Positions 45,246 to 54,752 of a DNA stretch of 64,000 nt are shown piece after piece. Origin of the DNA: JANQIO01 sp036351375 (lineage in GTDB: Bacteria; Pseudomonadota; Gammaproteobacteria; Pseudomonadales; Halieaceae); assembly GCA_036351375.1 (NCBI GenBank), contig JAZBOY010000245.1:9834-73833 (forward strand), written 5' to 3'. Under the pieces are notes generated by a model. The model did no database searches. It was not told the origin of the DNA and saw nothing but the letters and a program-made list of their open reading frames with translations. The position numbers and the translations under genes are program-made. The first letter of the stretch is position 1; each line of letters starts with the position of its first letter.

Positions 45246-45656
45246 ATGATTACCGCACTGGACCATATCGCTGTCGCCGTTCCGGACCTGGACAAGGCGA
45301 TCAAACGCTTCATGGAAGACTTCGGACTGGAGTTTGAGGGCACTGAAGATGTGGAGGCCGCCCAGACGTCCACCGCGTTCTTCCCTCTGCCGCCCACCAG
45401 TATCGAGCTGATCCATCCCCTGCGCGGTGAGGGCCCGGTGGCCAAATACCTGGAGAAGCGCGGTGGCGGTATGCATCACCTGTGCTTTCGCTCGGACAAT
45501 ATCCACGAGGACATCGAGCGGCTCAAAGCCAAAGGCTACCAGTTCCTCGCAGAGGAACCCGCGCCGGGCGCCCACGGCTCGCTGACGATTTTCATTCATC
45601 CCAAGAGCTGTGACGGCGTACTGATTGAACTCAACCAGCCCGGCGAAGCGCACTGA
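45246..45656 (+). CDS. mce: Methylmalonyl-CoA epimerase
   Basis: Encodes 136 residues with the vicinal oxygen chelate fold. Metal-binding residues fit His7 (LDHIAVAV), the His in GGGMHHLCFR and the Glu in GVLIELNQ. It converts (S)- to (R)-methylmalonyl-CoA between the carboxylase and the mutase, and sits exactly between their genes. Confidence 0.95.
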   Translation: MITALDHIAVAVPDLDKAIKRFMEDFGLEFEGTEDVEAAQTSTAFFPLPPTSIELIHPLRGEGPVAKYLEKRGGGMHHLCFRSDNIHEDIERLKAKGYQFLAEEPAPGAHGSLTIFIHPKSCDGVLIELNQPGEAH

Positions 45657-45686
45657 GCCCGGCATGACAGGAAGAGGTAGCAGCCA

Positions 45687-47849
45687 ATGAGCGACGACCC
45701 GATTTACGACAAGGACGCCGCCACGCCGGACAACTGGGCGGCGCTGGCCACGAAGCAGATGAAGGGGCTGACCCCGGACGAGCTGACCTGGATCACCCCG
45801 GAAGAGATTCGGCTGCGCTGCCTGTATACGGCGGAGGATATTTCCGAGCTGCCCTATACCAACACCATGCCCGGCATGTCGCCTTACATCCGTGGCCCCC
45901 AGGCCACCATGTATGCGGGGCGGCCCTGGACCATCCGCCAGTACGCCGGCTTTTCCACCGCCGAGGAATCCAACGCCTTCTACCGCAAGGCGCTGGCCGC
46001 CGGCGGGCAGGGCATCTCGGTGGCCTTCGACCTCGCGACTCACCGGGGCTATGACTCCGACCATCCGCGGGTAGCCGGTGATGTCGGCAAGGCCGGGGTG
46101 GCCGTGGATTCCATCGAGGACATGAAAATCCTGTTCGACGGCATCCCGCTGGACCAGGTGTCGGTGTCCATGACCATGAACGGCGCGGTGTTGCCGGTAC
46201 TGGCGGGCTATATCGTGGCTGCCGAAGAGCAGGGCGTGAGCCAGGAGCAGCTCTCGGGCACGATCCAGAACGACATCCTCAAGGAGTTCATGGTTCGCAA
46301 CACCTATATCTACCCGCCGGCGCCGAGCATGCGCATCATCGGCGATATCATCGCCTACTGCTCCGAGCACATGCCGCGCTTCAACACCATTTCCATCTCC
46401 GGCTATCACATCCAGGAAGCCGGGGCGAACGCGGCGCTGGAACTGGCCTATACCTTGGCCGACGGCAAGGAGTACATTCGCACGGCGATTGCCGCGGGCC
46501 TGGACATCGACCAGTTTGCGCCGCGCCTGTCCTTCTTCTGGGGCATCGGCATGAACTTCTACCTGGAGATCGCCAAGATGCGGGCGGCGCGAATGCTGTG
46601 GGCGCGCATTGTCTCCGAGTTCAACCCGCAGAATCCCAAGAGCTCCATGCTGCGCACCCACAGCCAGACGTCGGGCTGGTCGCTGACGGAGCAGGATCCT
46701 TACAACAACGTGGTGCGCACTACCATCGAGGCCATGGCGGCGGTATTCGGCGGCACCCAGTCGCTGCACACCAACGCCCTCGATGAAGCCATTGCCCTGC
46801 CGAGCGAGTTCGCGGCGCGGATTGCCCGCAATACCCAGCTCATCATCCAGGAAGAGACCGGCATTACCCAGGTCGTGGATCCCTGGGGCGGTTCCTACAT
46901 GATGGAAAGCCTTACCAACGACATTGCCGAGAAAGCCTGGGAGCTGATCGAGGAAGTCGAGAACGAAGGCGGCATGGCCAAGGCTATCGAGACCGGCCTG
47001 CCCAAACTACGCATCGAGGAGGCGGCCGCCGCCAAGCAGGCCCGCATCGACCGCGGCGAAGACGTCATCGTCGGTGTGAATAAATACAAGCTGGATCACG
47101 AGGACGAGGTGGAAGTCCTCGAGATCGAAACCGAGGCCGTGCGCGAGGCGCAGCTCAAGCGGCTGGCACAGATTCGCGCGTCCCGCGACCAAGATGCGGT
47201 AGACGATATACTCGCGCAAATCACGCGGGCGGCGGGGAGCGAAGAAGGCAACCTGCTGGCCCTGTCGATCGAGGCCATCCGCCGCCGAGCCACTGTCGGG
47301 GAGATTTCGGACGCCATGGAAAAAGAGTTCGGTCGCTTCAATGCCAGCGCCCAGACCGTGTCGGGCGTCTACGGTGCCGCCTTCCAGGAAGACGAGAGCT
47401 GGAAAGAGATCTCCGGCGATATCGACGAGTTTGTCGAGAAACACGGCCGTCGCCCGCGCATGCTGGTCTGCAAGATGGGCCAGGACGGTCATGACCGCGG
47501 CGCCAAGGTGGTCGCCACGGCGTTTGCAGACGTCGGCTTTGATATCGACCTGTCACCGATGTTTTCCACCCCGGAGGAAGTCGCCCGGCAGGCGATTGAA
47601 AACGATGTGCACGCGGTCGGCGCCTCCTCTCTGGCTGCCGGCCACAAGACCCTGGTACCGCAGCTGGTGGAAGAGCTGAAGAAGCAGGGCGGTGAGGACA
47701 TCATCGTCATTGCCGGCGGCGTCATTCCGCGCCAGGACTATGACGTGCTCTACGACGCCGGCGTGAAGTGCATTTTCGGCCCCGGCACGCCGATTCCCCA
47801 GTCAGCCCGGGAAGTCCTCAGCGCGATAAACCAGAGCCAGGGTGGCTGA
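45687..47849 (+). CDS. Methylmalonyl-CoA mutase
   Basis: Encodes 720 residues, a single-chain B12-dependent mutase. The substrate-binding TIM barrel has YTNTMPGMSPYIRGPQATMY and RTHSQTSGWSLTEQDPYNN. The C-terminal cobalamin domain carries DxHxxG at Asp600-His602 (GQDGHDRGAK). It isomerises (R)-methylmalonyl-CoA to succinyl-CoA, feeding the TCA cycle. The stop codon overlaps meaB by eight bases, so the chaperone is co-translated. Confidence 0.97.
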   Translation: MSDDPIYDKDAATPDNWAALATKQMKGLTPDELTWITPEEIRLRCLYTAEDISELPYTNTMPGMSPYIRGPQATMYAGRPWTIRQYAGFSTAEESNAFYRKALAAGGQGISVAFDLATHRGYDSDHPRVAGDVGKAGVAVDSIEDMKILFDGIPLDQVSVSMTMNGAVLPVLAGYIVAAEEQGVSQEQLSGTIQNDILKEFMVRNTYIYPPAPSMRIIGDIIAYCSEHMPRFNTISISGYHIQEAGANAALELAYTLADGKEYIRTAIAAGLDIDQFAPRLSFFWGIGMNFYLEIAKMRAARMLWARIVSEFNPQNPKSSMLRTHSQTSGWSLTEQDPYNNVVRTTIEAMAAVFGGTQSLHTNALDEAIALPSEFAARIARNTQLIIQEETGITQVVDPWGGSYMMESLTNDIAEKAWELIEEVENEGGMAKAIETGLPKLRIEEAAAAKQARIDRGEDVIVGVNKYKLDHEDEVEVLEIETEAVREAQLKRLAQIRASRDQDAVDDILAQITRAAGSEEGNLLALSIEAIRRRATVGEISDAMEKEFGRFNASAQTVSGVYGAAFQEDESWKEISGDIDEFVEKHGRRPRMLVCKMGQDGHDRGAKVVATAFADVGFDIDLSPMFSTPEEVARQAIENDVHAVGASSLAAGHKTLVPQLVEELKKQGGEDIIVIAGGVIPRQDYDVLYDAGVKCIFGPGTPIPQSAREVLSAINQSQGG

Positions 47850-48801
47850 GTTCGATCTCGCCGCCCTGCGCGACGGCAACCGCCGGGTCCTGGCCAAGGC
47901 CATTACCGTAGTCGAGAGCAGCCGCGACGAAGACCGCGGGCGAGCCCAGGCTATTCTCGAACAATGCCTGCCGCATACCGGTAACAGCATTCGACTGGGT
48001 ATCACCGGGATTCCCGGGGTTGGCAAATCCACCTTTATAGAAGCCTTCGGCCTGCACCTGCTGGCGCAGGGCAAGCGGGTCGCGGTGCTGGCCGTTGACC
48101 CCAGCTCGCCCATCGCCGGTGGCAGTATTCTCGGCGACAAGACCCGTATGGAGGAGCTGTCGCGCAGGCAGGAAGCATTTATTCGACCGTCGCCGGCTTC
48201 AGGCGCCCTCGGCGGCGTCGCCCAGAAAACCCGTGAAACCATGCTGCTCTGTGAGGCGGCCGGCTATGACGTAATCCTGGTGGAGACGGTCGGCGTCGGG
48301 CAGTCCGAGTACCAGGTTGCCGGTATGGTGGACTTCTTCATGGTGTTGATGCTGCCCAACGCCGGTGATGAGTTGCAGGGCATCAAGAAGGGCATCATGG
48401 AGCTGGCGGACGCGCTGGTAATCAACAAGGCGGACGGCGACAGTCTCAAGCTGGCGGAACAAACCCGGCGCCACTACAAGGCCGCCCTGGGATTGCTGCG
48501 TCACGCCGCCCATTGGGAGCCGCGGGTGACCACCTGTTCCTCCATCGAAGGCCAGGGGATCGATGAGGTCTGGGCAATGATCGGCGAATTCGAGAAGGCT
48601 GCCCGCGACTGCGGCGCCTTTGGCTCGCGGCGCGACAACCAGGCTCGCGACTGGATGCACCAGTTGATCGGCGAGATGCTCAAGGCACGGCTGCGCAACA
48701 ACCCGGAAGCCCAGCGCTTGCTGCCGGAGCTGGAGGCGAAGGTGCTGGCACGTGAACTCACGCCGTACACCGCGGCCTGCCAGGTCCTGGACTGCCTGTG
48801 A
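47842..48801 (+). CDS. meaB: MeaB/ArgK-type G-protein chaperone of methylmalonyl-CoA mutase
   Basis: Encodes 319 residues starting at GTG 47842. The P-loop is GIPGVGKSTF and Walker-type VDPSSPIAGGSILGDKTRM, ETVGVGQSE and VINKADGD are conserved. MeaB loads and protects cobalamin in the mutase; the eight-base overlap fits that partnership. It is followed after seven bases by a Rieske gene. Confidence 0.96.
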   Translation: MAEFDLAALRDGNRRVLAKAITVVESSRDEDRGRAQAILEQCLPHTGNSIRLGITGIPGVGKSTFIEAFGLHLLAQGKRVAVLAVDPSSPIAGGSILGDKTRMEELSRRQEAFIRPSPASGALGGVAQKTRETMLLCEAAGYDVILVETVGVGQSEYQVAGMVDFFMVLMLPNAGDELQGIKKGIMELADALVINKADGDSLKLAEQTRRHYKAALGLLRHAAHWEPRVTTCSSIEGQGIDEVWAMIGEFEKAARDCGAFGSRRDNQARDWMHQLIGEMLKARLRNNPEAQRLLPELEAKVLARELTPYTAACQVLDCL

Positions 48802-48808
48802 GGCGGCT

Positions 48809-49126
48809 ATGCGTTTCCTGTCCCTGGAAAAACTGATCAACCTGCACGATGGCTACCGACGTGAGTTCAAGATCGACCACCACCGGCTGTTGCTATTGCA
48901 GACCGGGGGCGAGCACTACGTGGTGGAAGCCTACTGCCCGCACCTGGAGCACCCACTGATGGAGGCGCGGATCGACAACGGCGAATTGCTCTGCCCCCTG
49001 CACGGGTATCGGTTCTCACTGCAGTCCGGGCAGGTGCTGGCGTCGACGCGGGAAGACTGCCGCCCGCTGCGCACCTGGCCGGTGGCCTACGAGGGCGCCG
49101 ATGTGGGCGTCGTCTGGGACGAGTGA
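48809..49126 (+). CDS. Small Rieske [2Fe-2S] protein
   Basis: Encodes 105 residues that form a single Rieske domain. Iron ligands are Cys43 and His45 (YCPHLEH) and Cys62 and His65 (CPLHGYRF). Such stand-alone ferredoxins serve as electron carriers for oxygenases or nitrite reductase-like enzymes; no partner oxygenase is adjacent. It begins seven bases after meaB, so it is likely the last gene of the propionate operon. Confidence 0.88.
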   Translation: MRFLSLEKLINLHDGYRREFKIDHHRLLLLQTGGEHYVVEAYCPHLEHPLMEARIDNGELLCPLHGYRFSLQSGQVLASTREDCRPLRTWPVAYEGADVGVVWDE

Positions 49127-49133
49127 GTAGAAG

Positions 49134-50051
49134 CTAGATCGTCAGCTGGCGCAGTCGAGGGTCGCGCTCTCCCCAGCGCCACAGGCCGTCAAACCCATCC
49201 ACGAATTTCTTCGCCGAGGCCCGGGAGTCGGGCTCGAAAAAGCCGTCACGGCTTCGCTCGTCCGGCTTGTACACGACACCGTCGATATCGCGCACCACGT
49301 AGGTCGCTTCCGGCAGCTCCGGATGTTCCGACAGCACCCGTATCGCAATCGAAGAAGACAGGCGCCTGGCCAGCTGCAGCAGCCGGTGGCCGCGGCTCAC
49401 CAGGGGTTTCGGGTCGCTGATCAGGATGCGCACGTCGGCGTAGCGACCGCTGCGCGCCAGGCTCGACACGGCGTCTGCGAACGCTTCGTTGTCGAACACA
49501 TCATGGTCCAGGGTGTAGCTGTAAATGCGCAGGCTGCGACGCGCGGTGCCGGCCAACTCCAGCGCCAGGGTGGCGAAGGGTTCCGGGTACTGGACGCCGG
49601 TGATGAAGTAGTCGGCGCCGCGGTAATCGATCTGCAGCTGCATGGCGTTGTGGGGAATGCCCGCTTCTTCAAACGTTTCGCCAAAGGGCTGGAAGCCGGC
49701 CGCTTCGTAGAAGCCATTGGCATGACTCTGGGAATGCAGGTACAGGCGCTGGTAGCCGCGCTGCCTGGCATAGCTGACGATGTAGTCCAGCAGCTTGTGG
49801 CCGAGGCCCTTGCCGCGGTGTTCCGGCAACACGGCCATGCGGCCGATTTTCCCGTCGGGCAGCAGGCGGCCGCAGCCGAGTGCGATGTACTTGTCGGTGA
49901 TCAGGAAGTGAGTGGCGGTCTCGTCGCTGTCGTCGTGCTCGATTTCCACGGGCACGCCCTGTTCCTCGATAAACACCTTGTCGCGAATGGTGCGCAGGGT
50001 CTCACGATTCAGGTTCCAGCTTACGACTTCAATATTCAGATCGTCGGTCAT
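49134..50051 (-). CDS. GNAT-family N-acetyltransferase with C-terminal extension
   Basis: Encodes 305 residues from the ATG at 50051, which overlaps the stop of the ribosomal oxygenase gene (ATGA). Residues about 1-140 are a GNAT domain, with IGRMAVLPEHRGKGLGHKLL as the acetyl-CoA-binding loop and YEAAGFQPFGETFEEAGIPH typical of the ElaA-like type. Residues about 150-305 form a second, alpha/beta domain with SDPKPLVSRGHRLLQLARRL that resembles a phospholipase-D-like or unknown domain found in gammaproteobacterial GNAT proteins. The acetyl acceptor is unknown. Confidence 0.85.
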   Translation of the reverse strand: MTDDLNIEVVSWNLNRETLRTIRDKVFIEEQGVPVEIEHDDSDETATHFLITDKYIALGCGRLLPDGKIGRMAVLPEHRGKGLGHKLLDYIVSYARQRGYQRLYLHSQSHANGFYEAAGFQPFGETFEEAGIPHNAMQLQIDYRGADYFITGVQYPEPFATLALELAGTARRSLRIYSYTLDHDVFDNEAFADAVSSLARSGRYADVRILISDPKPLVSRGHRLLQLARRLSSSIAIRVLSEHPELPEATYVVRDIDGVVYKPDERSRDGFFEPDSRASAKKFVDGFDGLWRWGERDPRLRQLTI

Positions 50052-51124
50052 TTTGTGCTCAGTGATGCGTCTGCCGCGAGCAGGCACCCCATATCCCAGA
50101 GTGTGTTGAGAAGTTCGCTGTTGCTGTCATCGGCATCGACTTCGTCACCCCGGCACAGAGCGGCCAGCAGTTCACTGTCGGCAACAACCGCAATGGACAG
50201 GCCGTTGGCGTAGACGGTGAGCCCGGCGACATCCTCGCGCCAGGCCAGCCTCGCGGCCGGGTCCAGCACGACCCTGGCGGGCAGGGGTGCGCTGTCGTCA
50301 TCAACGGCCTCGACAGCGGTTTCGGTCACCAGCTCGCCGAACCAGTCGGCGCTGGAAGCATCCTGTTCCAGCAGTGATCGAAGCTGTTCCCGCGCTGCCG
50401 CAACAGCGGCGTCCGTCAGCTCGCCGGGCCGACCGCTGCCAAGCGGCTGTGGGTCGCTGTAGAGCTGTTCGGGGTCGATCGCCGGCAGCAGTTCGTCTAC
50501 CCAGCGGGAAAGCATATCGGCAAGTCGTGGTGCGCGAAAACCGATGGAGTAGGTCATGCCGGTACCTGCCGAGGTACCCCAGTGAGCAAGACCCGGGGGA
50601 ACGTAGAGAATGTCGCCGGGGTTCAGCAGGTAGCTGGCGGACTCCTCAAAGTCCTCGAGGATGCGCAGGTCGGGGTTGTCCCGCAGTGGGCTACTATTGT
50701 CGCAGCGCTGCCCGAGCTGCCAGCGTCGCTGGCCCGCGCCCTGCACCAGGAATACATCGTAGTTGTCGTAGTGGGGCCCGACGCCGCCACCGTCGGTGGC
50801 ATAGCTGACCATAATATCGTCAAGGCGCCAGCCCGGCAGGAAGTCGACCCACCGGCGCAGTGCTGCCACTTCGGGAACGTAGTGGTCGACCCTTTGCACC
50901 AGCAGGGTCCAGGGCTCGTCGCCGGCAAAGCTGGAGTCCTCCAGTGGACCCGGGTCCTGGTGCCAGTCATCGCCGCGCTGGCGCACCAGGCGAGCTTCAA
51001 CACCGGGTTCCAGCGCCAAGCCGGCCAGTTCTTCCGGCTCCAGCGGGTTGGTAAATTCGTTGGCGGCAGGGATTAGCAGCGGCTGCTGCTGCCAGAATTC
51101 CCGCAGGAAGCGGGCGCTGTCCAT
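50048..51124 (-). CDS. roxA: Ribosomal protein uL16 arginine 3-hydroxylase (cupin/JmjC oxygenase)
   Basis: Encodes 358 residues from the ATG at 51124 (MDSARFLREFWQQQPLLI, the family's usual opening). The iron ligands of the double-stranded beta helix are His118 and Asp120 (GPHYDNYDVF) and His181 (PPGLAHWG). YcfD/RoxA hydroxylates an arginine of ribosomal protein L16 with 2-oxoglutarate and O2. The C-terminal winged-helix-like dimerisation part is present. It lies directly downstream of purB, as in other gammaproteobacteria. Confidence 0.92.
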   Translation of the reverse strand: MDSARFLREFWQQQPLLIPAANEFTNPLEPEELAGLALEPGVEARLVRQRGDDWHQDPGPLEDSSFAGDEPWTLLVQRVDHYVPEVAALRRWVDFLPGWRLDDIMVSYATDGGGVGPHYDNYDVFLVQGAGQRRWQLGQRCDNSSPLRDNPDLRILEDFEESASYLLNPGDILYVPPGLAHWGTSAGTGMTYSIGFRAPRLADMLSRWVDELLPAIDPEQLYSDPQPLGSGRPGELTDAAVAAAREQLRSLLEQDASSADWFGELVTETAVEAVDDDSAPLPARVVLDPAARLAWREDVAGLTVYANGLSIAVVADSELLAALCRGDEVDADDSNSELLNTLWDMGCLLAADASLSTK

Positions 51125-51138
51125 GGCGCCGCCGGGAA

Positions 51139-52506
51139 TCAAACCTTGCGGGCCTGCTCCGCGGCGTTGCCGGTATAGCCGGCAGGCGTCAGTGCCAGCA
51201 GTGCGTCGCGGGCCTCTGCGCCCAGGTCGAGCGTGGCAACAAAGGCCTGCATGCTGTCGCGAGTGATGGCCTGGCCGCGGGTGAGGGCCTTGAGCTTCTC
51301 GTAGGGCTGCTCGATGCCGTGACGGCGCATGACCGTCTGCACGGCTTCCGCCAGCACCTCCCAACTAGCCTCGAGGTCCTCCGCCAGACGCGCCGCGTCC
51401 AGTTCCAGCTTGCCGATACCCTTCAGTGCGCTCTGGTAGGCGATCAGGCTATAGCCGAAGCCAACGCCCATGTTGCGCAGCACCGTGGAGTCGGTCAGGT
51501 CCCGCTGCCAGCGGGAGATGGGCAGCTTGGCACCCATATGCGCAAATACCGCGTTGGCCATACCGAGGTTCCCCTCGGCGTTTTCGAAATCGATGGGATT
51601 GACCTTGTGCGGCATGGTGGAAGAGCCCACCTCGCCGGCCACGGTCTTCTGGCGGAAGTAGCCCAGCGAGATGTAGGCCCAGGTATCGCGACACAGGTCG
51701 ATGAGCACGGTGTTCAGGCGCGCCAGTGTATCGAACAGCTCTGCGATGTAGTCATGGGGTTCGATCTGGGTGGTGTAGGGGTTCCAGGTGAGGCCCAGCC
51801 CAGTGACGAAGGCCTCGGCGTGGGCGTCCCAGTCTATTTCCGGGTAGGCACTGAGGTGGGCGTTGTAATTGCCCACCGCTCCGTTGATCTTGCCGAGGAA
51901 CTCCTGCTTCTCCAGGGCGCTGAACTGGCGCTCGAGGCGCGCCACCACGTTGGCCAGTTCCTTGCCCATGGTGGTGGGGCTGGCAGTCTGGCCGTGGGTG
52001 CGCGACAGCATCGGCACGTCGGCATGGGCATGGGCCAGGGCACGCAGGGCGTCCACTACCTCACGGGCGGCCGGCAGCAGGCAGTCGCGCAGACCGTCTC
52101 GCAGCATCAAGGCGTGGGACAGGTTGTTGATGTCCTCGGAGGTGCAGGCAAAGTGCACAAACTCGGAGGCGGCTTCCAGCTCTTCGTTGCCGGCAAACTG
52201 CTCCTTGATGTAGTACTCAACCGCCTTAACATCGTGATTGGTCGTCGCCTCGATGGCCTTGATGCGCTCCGCTCCCACCAGGTCGAAATCCTCGGCGATG
52301 GCCGCCAGCTGAGCGGCGGCCTCAGAGGACAGGCTGGCCACCTCGAGGATGCCTGGGTGATCTGCCAGCGACTGCAACCAGCGAACTTCCACCAGCACCC
52401 GCCGCTGCATCAGCCCGAACTCGCTGAATACGCCTCGGAGGGCTTCAGTCTTGTTTCCGTAGCGGCCGTCAATGGGGGAAACAGCGGTGAGGGACTTAAG
52501 GTCCAT
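51139..52506 (-). CDS. purB: Adenylosuccinate lyase
   Basis: Encodes 455 residues from the ATG at 52506, with aaggaacc upstream. It belongs to the fumarase/aspartase superfamily; the signature is SSTMPHKVNPIDFENAEGN, with the catalytic His in SRTHGQTASPTTMGKE and in TSEDINN. It acts twice in purine synthesis, releasing fumarate from SAICAR and adenylosuccinate. Part of the conserved rluE-nudJ-mnmA-hflD-purB run. Confidence 0.97.
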   Translation of the reverse strand: MDLKSLTAVSPIDGRYGNKTEALRGVFSEFGLMQRRVLVEVRWLQSLADHPGILEVASLSSEAAAQLAAIAEDFDLVGAERIKAIEATTNHDVKAVEYYIKEQFAGNEELEAASEFVHFACTSEDINNLSHALMLRDGLRDCLLPAAREVVDALRALAHAHADVPMLSRTHGQTASPTTMGKELANVVARLERQFSALEKQEFLGKINGAVGNYNAHLSAYPEIDWDAHAEAFVTGLGLTWNPYTTQIEPHDYIAELFDTLARLNTVLIDLCRDTWAYISLGYFRQKTVAGEVGSSTMPHKVNPIDFENAEGNLGMANAVFAHMGAKLPISRWQRDLTDSTVLRNMGVGFGYSLIAYQSALKGIGKLELDAARLAEDLEASWEVLAEAVQTVMRRHGIEQPYEKLKALTRGQAITRDSMQAFVATLDLGAEARDALLALTPAGYTGNAAEQARKV

Positions 52507-52564
52507 CGGGGTTCCTTGCTTGTGAGTGGTGATGCCGCGCGGGGCGGGATACAAAACCGAAATT

Positions 52565-53194
52565 TTACACCGAACCCAGTTGCCGGGACAGCTTGTGCGC
52601 CACCTGCAGCAGCTTGCGGCGCTGGGTCAGCAGGCGCCAGCGACGCCCGCCGAGCTGCCGCCACAGGACCGCCGAGCGAATGCCGGCCAGCAGCAGGGCG
52701 CGAATCAGGTCGGCGTTGGCAGGGTCCTGGAGCTGTTGGGCGCTACCGGTCACCTTGATGCGGTATTTGAACGTGCTGATGGTGTCCTGGTAGATACCGG
52801 ACAGGCTTTGGCAGATTTCCTGTACGTGGTTGCTGAAGTGATCGGCGCGAAACTGGGTGTGCTCCAGGCGCGAGCGCATCACCGCCGACATCTCGGGGTT
52901 GGCGGCAAACTGCCGTTCCAGGTGCAGCATGCCGAACACATAGCGCATCATGTCGCGGCCGTCCGGTTGATCGCGGCTGGCGAGCAGGGCGGCGAGGTTG
53001 TGCAGCCCCAGCTTCATGTTGTTGACCCCACCGTAGACATCTTCCACGCTTTCGGCGTCGAACTTGAAAAGGCTCGACACCATGGGCGTGAGAAACTCTT
53101 CCGGGTAACTGCCGGTACGGGAAATCTGGTCTACCAGGCGCGCGACCTGCACCACGCCGGCCAGCGCCAACACCTGGTCTTCGAGCTGCTTCAC
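52565..53194 (-). CDS. hflD: High frequency lysogenization protein HflD homologue
   Basis: Encodes 209 residues starting at GTG 53194, which overlaps the mnmA stop. All-helical, with QVLALAGVVQVARLVDQISR, MKLGLHNLAALL and LLLAGIRSAVLWRQLGGRRWRLL as in E. coli HflD. In E. coli it is membrane-peripheral and affects lambda CII stability; its housekeeping role is unclear. Its place between mnmA and purB is strongly conserved. Confidence 0.94.
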   Translation of the reverse strand: MKQLEDQVLALAGVVQVARLVDQISRTGSYPEEFLTPMVSSLFKFDAESVEDVYGGVNNMKLGLHNLAALLASRDQPDGRDMMRYVFGMLHLERQFAANPEMSAVMRSRLEHTQFRADHFSNHVQEICQSLSGIYQDTISTFKYRIKVTGSAQQLQDPANADLIRALLLAGIRSAVLWRQLGGRRWRLLTQRRKLLQVAHKLSRQLGSV

Positions 53195-54282
53195 TCGGCG
53201 CCCTCGATCACCCCGCCGCCCAGGCAGCGGTCGCCGTCATAGAATACCGCCGACTGCCCCGGGGTGATGGCTCGCTGCGGGCTGTCGAACTCGGCCCGGT
53301 AGCCGTTGCCGTCCTGCACCAGGGTGCAGCCCTGGTCCGGCTGCCGATAGCGGGTCTTGGCGTGGCAGCGCAGCGGCAAGGCCGGTGCTTCACCCGCCAC
53401 CCAGTAGATTTCCCCGGTACGCAGGCTCGACTTGAGCAGGGCAGGGTGGTCGTGCCCCTGGGCGACCAGCAGGCGGTTGCGGGCCAGATCCTTGCCCACC
53501 ACATACCAGGGGTCGTGGCTGTGGCCGGACAGCCCGCCGATACCCAGCCCCTGGCGTTGGCCAATAGTGTGGTACATCAGTCCTGAATGTTGACCGAGCC
53601 GATTCCCTTCCAGGTCGAAGATCTCGCCGGGTTGCGCCGGGATGTACTGCTGCAGGAAGTCCTTGAAGCGGCGCTCGCCGATAAAGCAGATGCCGGTGCT
53701 GTCTTTCTTGTCATGGGTTTCCAGACCGCAGCCCCGGGCCAGCTCCCTCACCTCCGATTTCTCGATTTCGCCCACCGGGAACAGCGTACGTGCCAGCTCC
53801 TCGTGACCCACCGCATGCAGGAAGTAGCTCTGGTCCTTGCCGGCATCCAGGCCCTTGAGCAGGGTGGCGCGACCGTCGCTGTCGCCGCGGCGCGCATAGT
53901 GGCCGGTGGCGATCAGGTCGGCACCCAGCATCAGCGCGTATTCGAGGAAGGCCTTGAACTTGATTTCGCGGTTGCAGAGGATGTCCGGATTTGGTGTGCG
54001 GCCGGCGCGGTATTCGGCCAGGAAGTGTTCGAAAACATTGTCCCAGTACTCGGCGGCAAAGTTGGCACTGTGCAGCTTGATACCGATACGGTCGGCCACC
54101 GCCTGGGCGTCGGCCAGGTCTTCTTTCGCCGTGCAGTACTCGGTGCCGTCGTCTTCTTCCCAGTTCTTCATGAACAGGCCTTCCACGGCGTAGCCCTGCT
54201 CCTTGAGAAGCAGTGCTGCCACGGATGAATCGACACCGCCGGACATGCCGACAATGACTTTTTGGCCTGTGCTTGCTGTCAT
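53191..54282 (-). CDS. mnmA: tRNA-specific 2-thiouridylase
   Basis: Encodes 363 residues. The PP-loop ATP site is SGGVDSS at 14-20. Catalytic cysteines are Cys103 (DILCNREIKF) and Cys199 (STGICFIGE). It adds sulfur to U34 of tRNA-Lys, -Glu and -Gln using ATP and a persulfide. It overlaps hflD by four bases and is 11 bases after nudJ. Confidence 0.97.
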   Translation of the reverse strand: MTASTGQKVIVGMSGGVDSSVAALLLKEQGYAVEGLFMKNWEEDDGTEYCTAKEDLADAQAVADRIGIKLHSANFAAEYWDNVFEHFLAEYRAGRTPNPDILCNREIKFKAFLEYALMLGADLIATGHYARRGDSDGRATLLKGLDAGKDQSYFLHAVGHEELARTLFPVGEIEKSEVRELARGCGLETHDKKDSTGICFIGERRFKDFLQQYIPAQPGEIFDLEGNRLGQHSGLMYHTIGQRQGLGIGGLSGHSHDPWYVVGKDLARNRLLVAQGHDHPALLKSSLRTGEIYWVAGEAPALPLRCHAKTRYRQPDQGCTLVQDGNGYRAEFDSPQRAITPGQSAVFYDGDRCLGGGVIEGAE

Positions 54283-54293
54283 CGCTTGCGCTG

Positions 54294-54752
54294 TTAGGGA
54301 ATGTACTTAACGAGGTCCAGGGGCCAGCGTTGGCCGGCCAGGTACTGCTCGACGCTGGCCATGACCAGCGGGCTGCGCATTCTACCAGACTCGGCGCGCA
54401 TTTCCGCCGGGGTCATCCACAGGGTACGCAGGATTTCCTTGTCCAGTTCGGCGTTGAGGTGTTCCCGCAGCAGGCGGGCTGCGAAAGTACTGCGCAGGTA
54501 GGTGACCCCGTTGGCAGGAGAGGTGTACTGGGAAATGCCGAGCAAGGCCTCGAGCTCTACCTCACAGCCGGTTTCCTCAAGGGTCTCGCGCATTGCAGCC
54601 GTAAACAGGGACTCACCCGGGTCGAGGTGACCCGCCGGCTGGTTCAGCACGATGCCTTCGTCGGCCTGTTCTTCCACCAGCAGGAAACGGCCTTCCCGCT
54701 CCACCACTGTCGCCACAGTGACGTGGGCATGCCAGTCAGCGCCGCCGCTCAT
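54294..54752 (-). CDS. nudJ: NUDIX phosphatase NudJ
   Basis: Encodes 152 residues. The NUDIX box is GHLDPGESLFTAAMRETLEE. HVTVATVVEREGRFLLVEE is the conserved opening. NudJ hydrolyses nucleoside di- and triphosphates and HMP-PP. ATGA overlap with rluE; the location is the same as in E. coli. Confidence 0.93.
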   Translation of the reverse strand: MSGGADWHAHVTVATVVEREGRFLLVEEQADEGIVLNQPAGHLDPGESLFTAAMRETLEETGCEVELEALLGISQYTSPANGVTYLRSTFAARLLREHLNAELDKEILRTLWMTPAEMRAESGRMRSPLVMASVEQYLAGQRWPLDLVKYIP

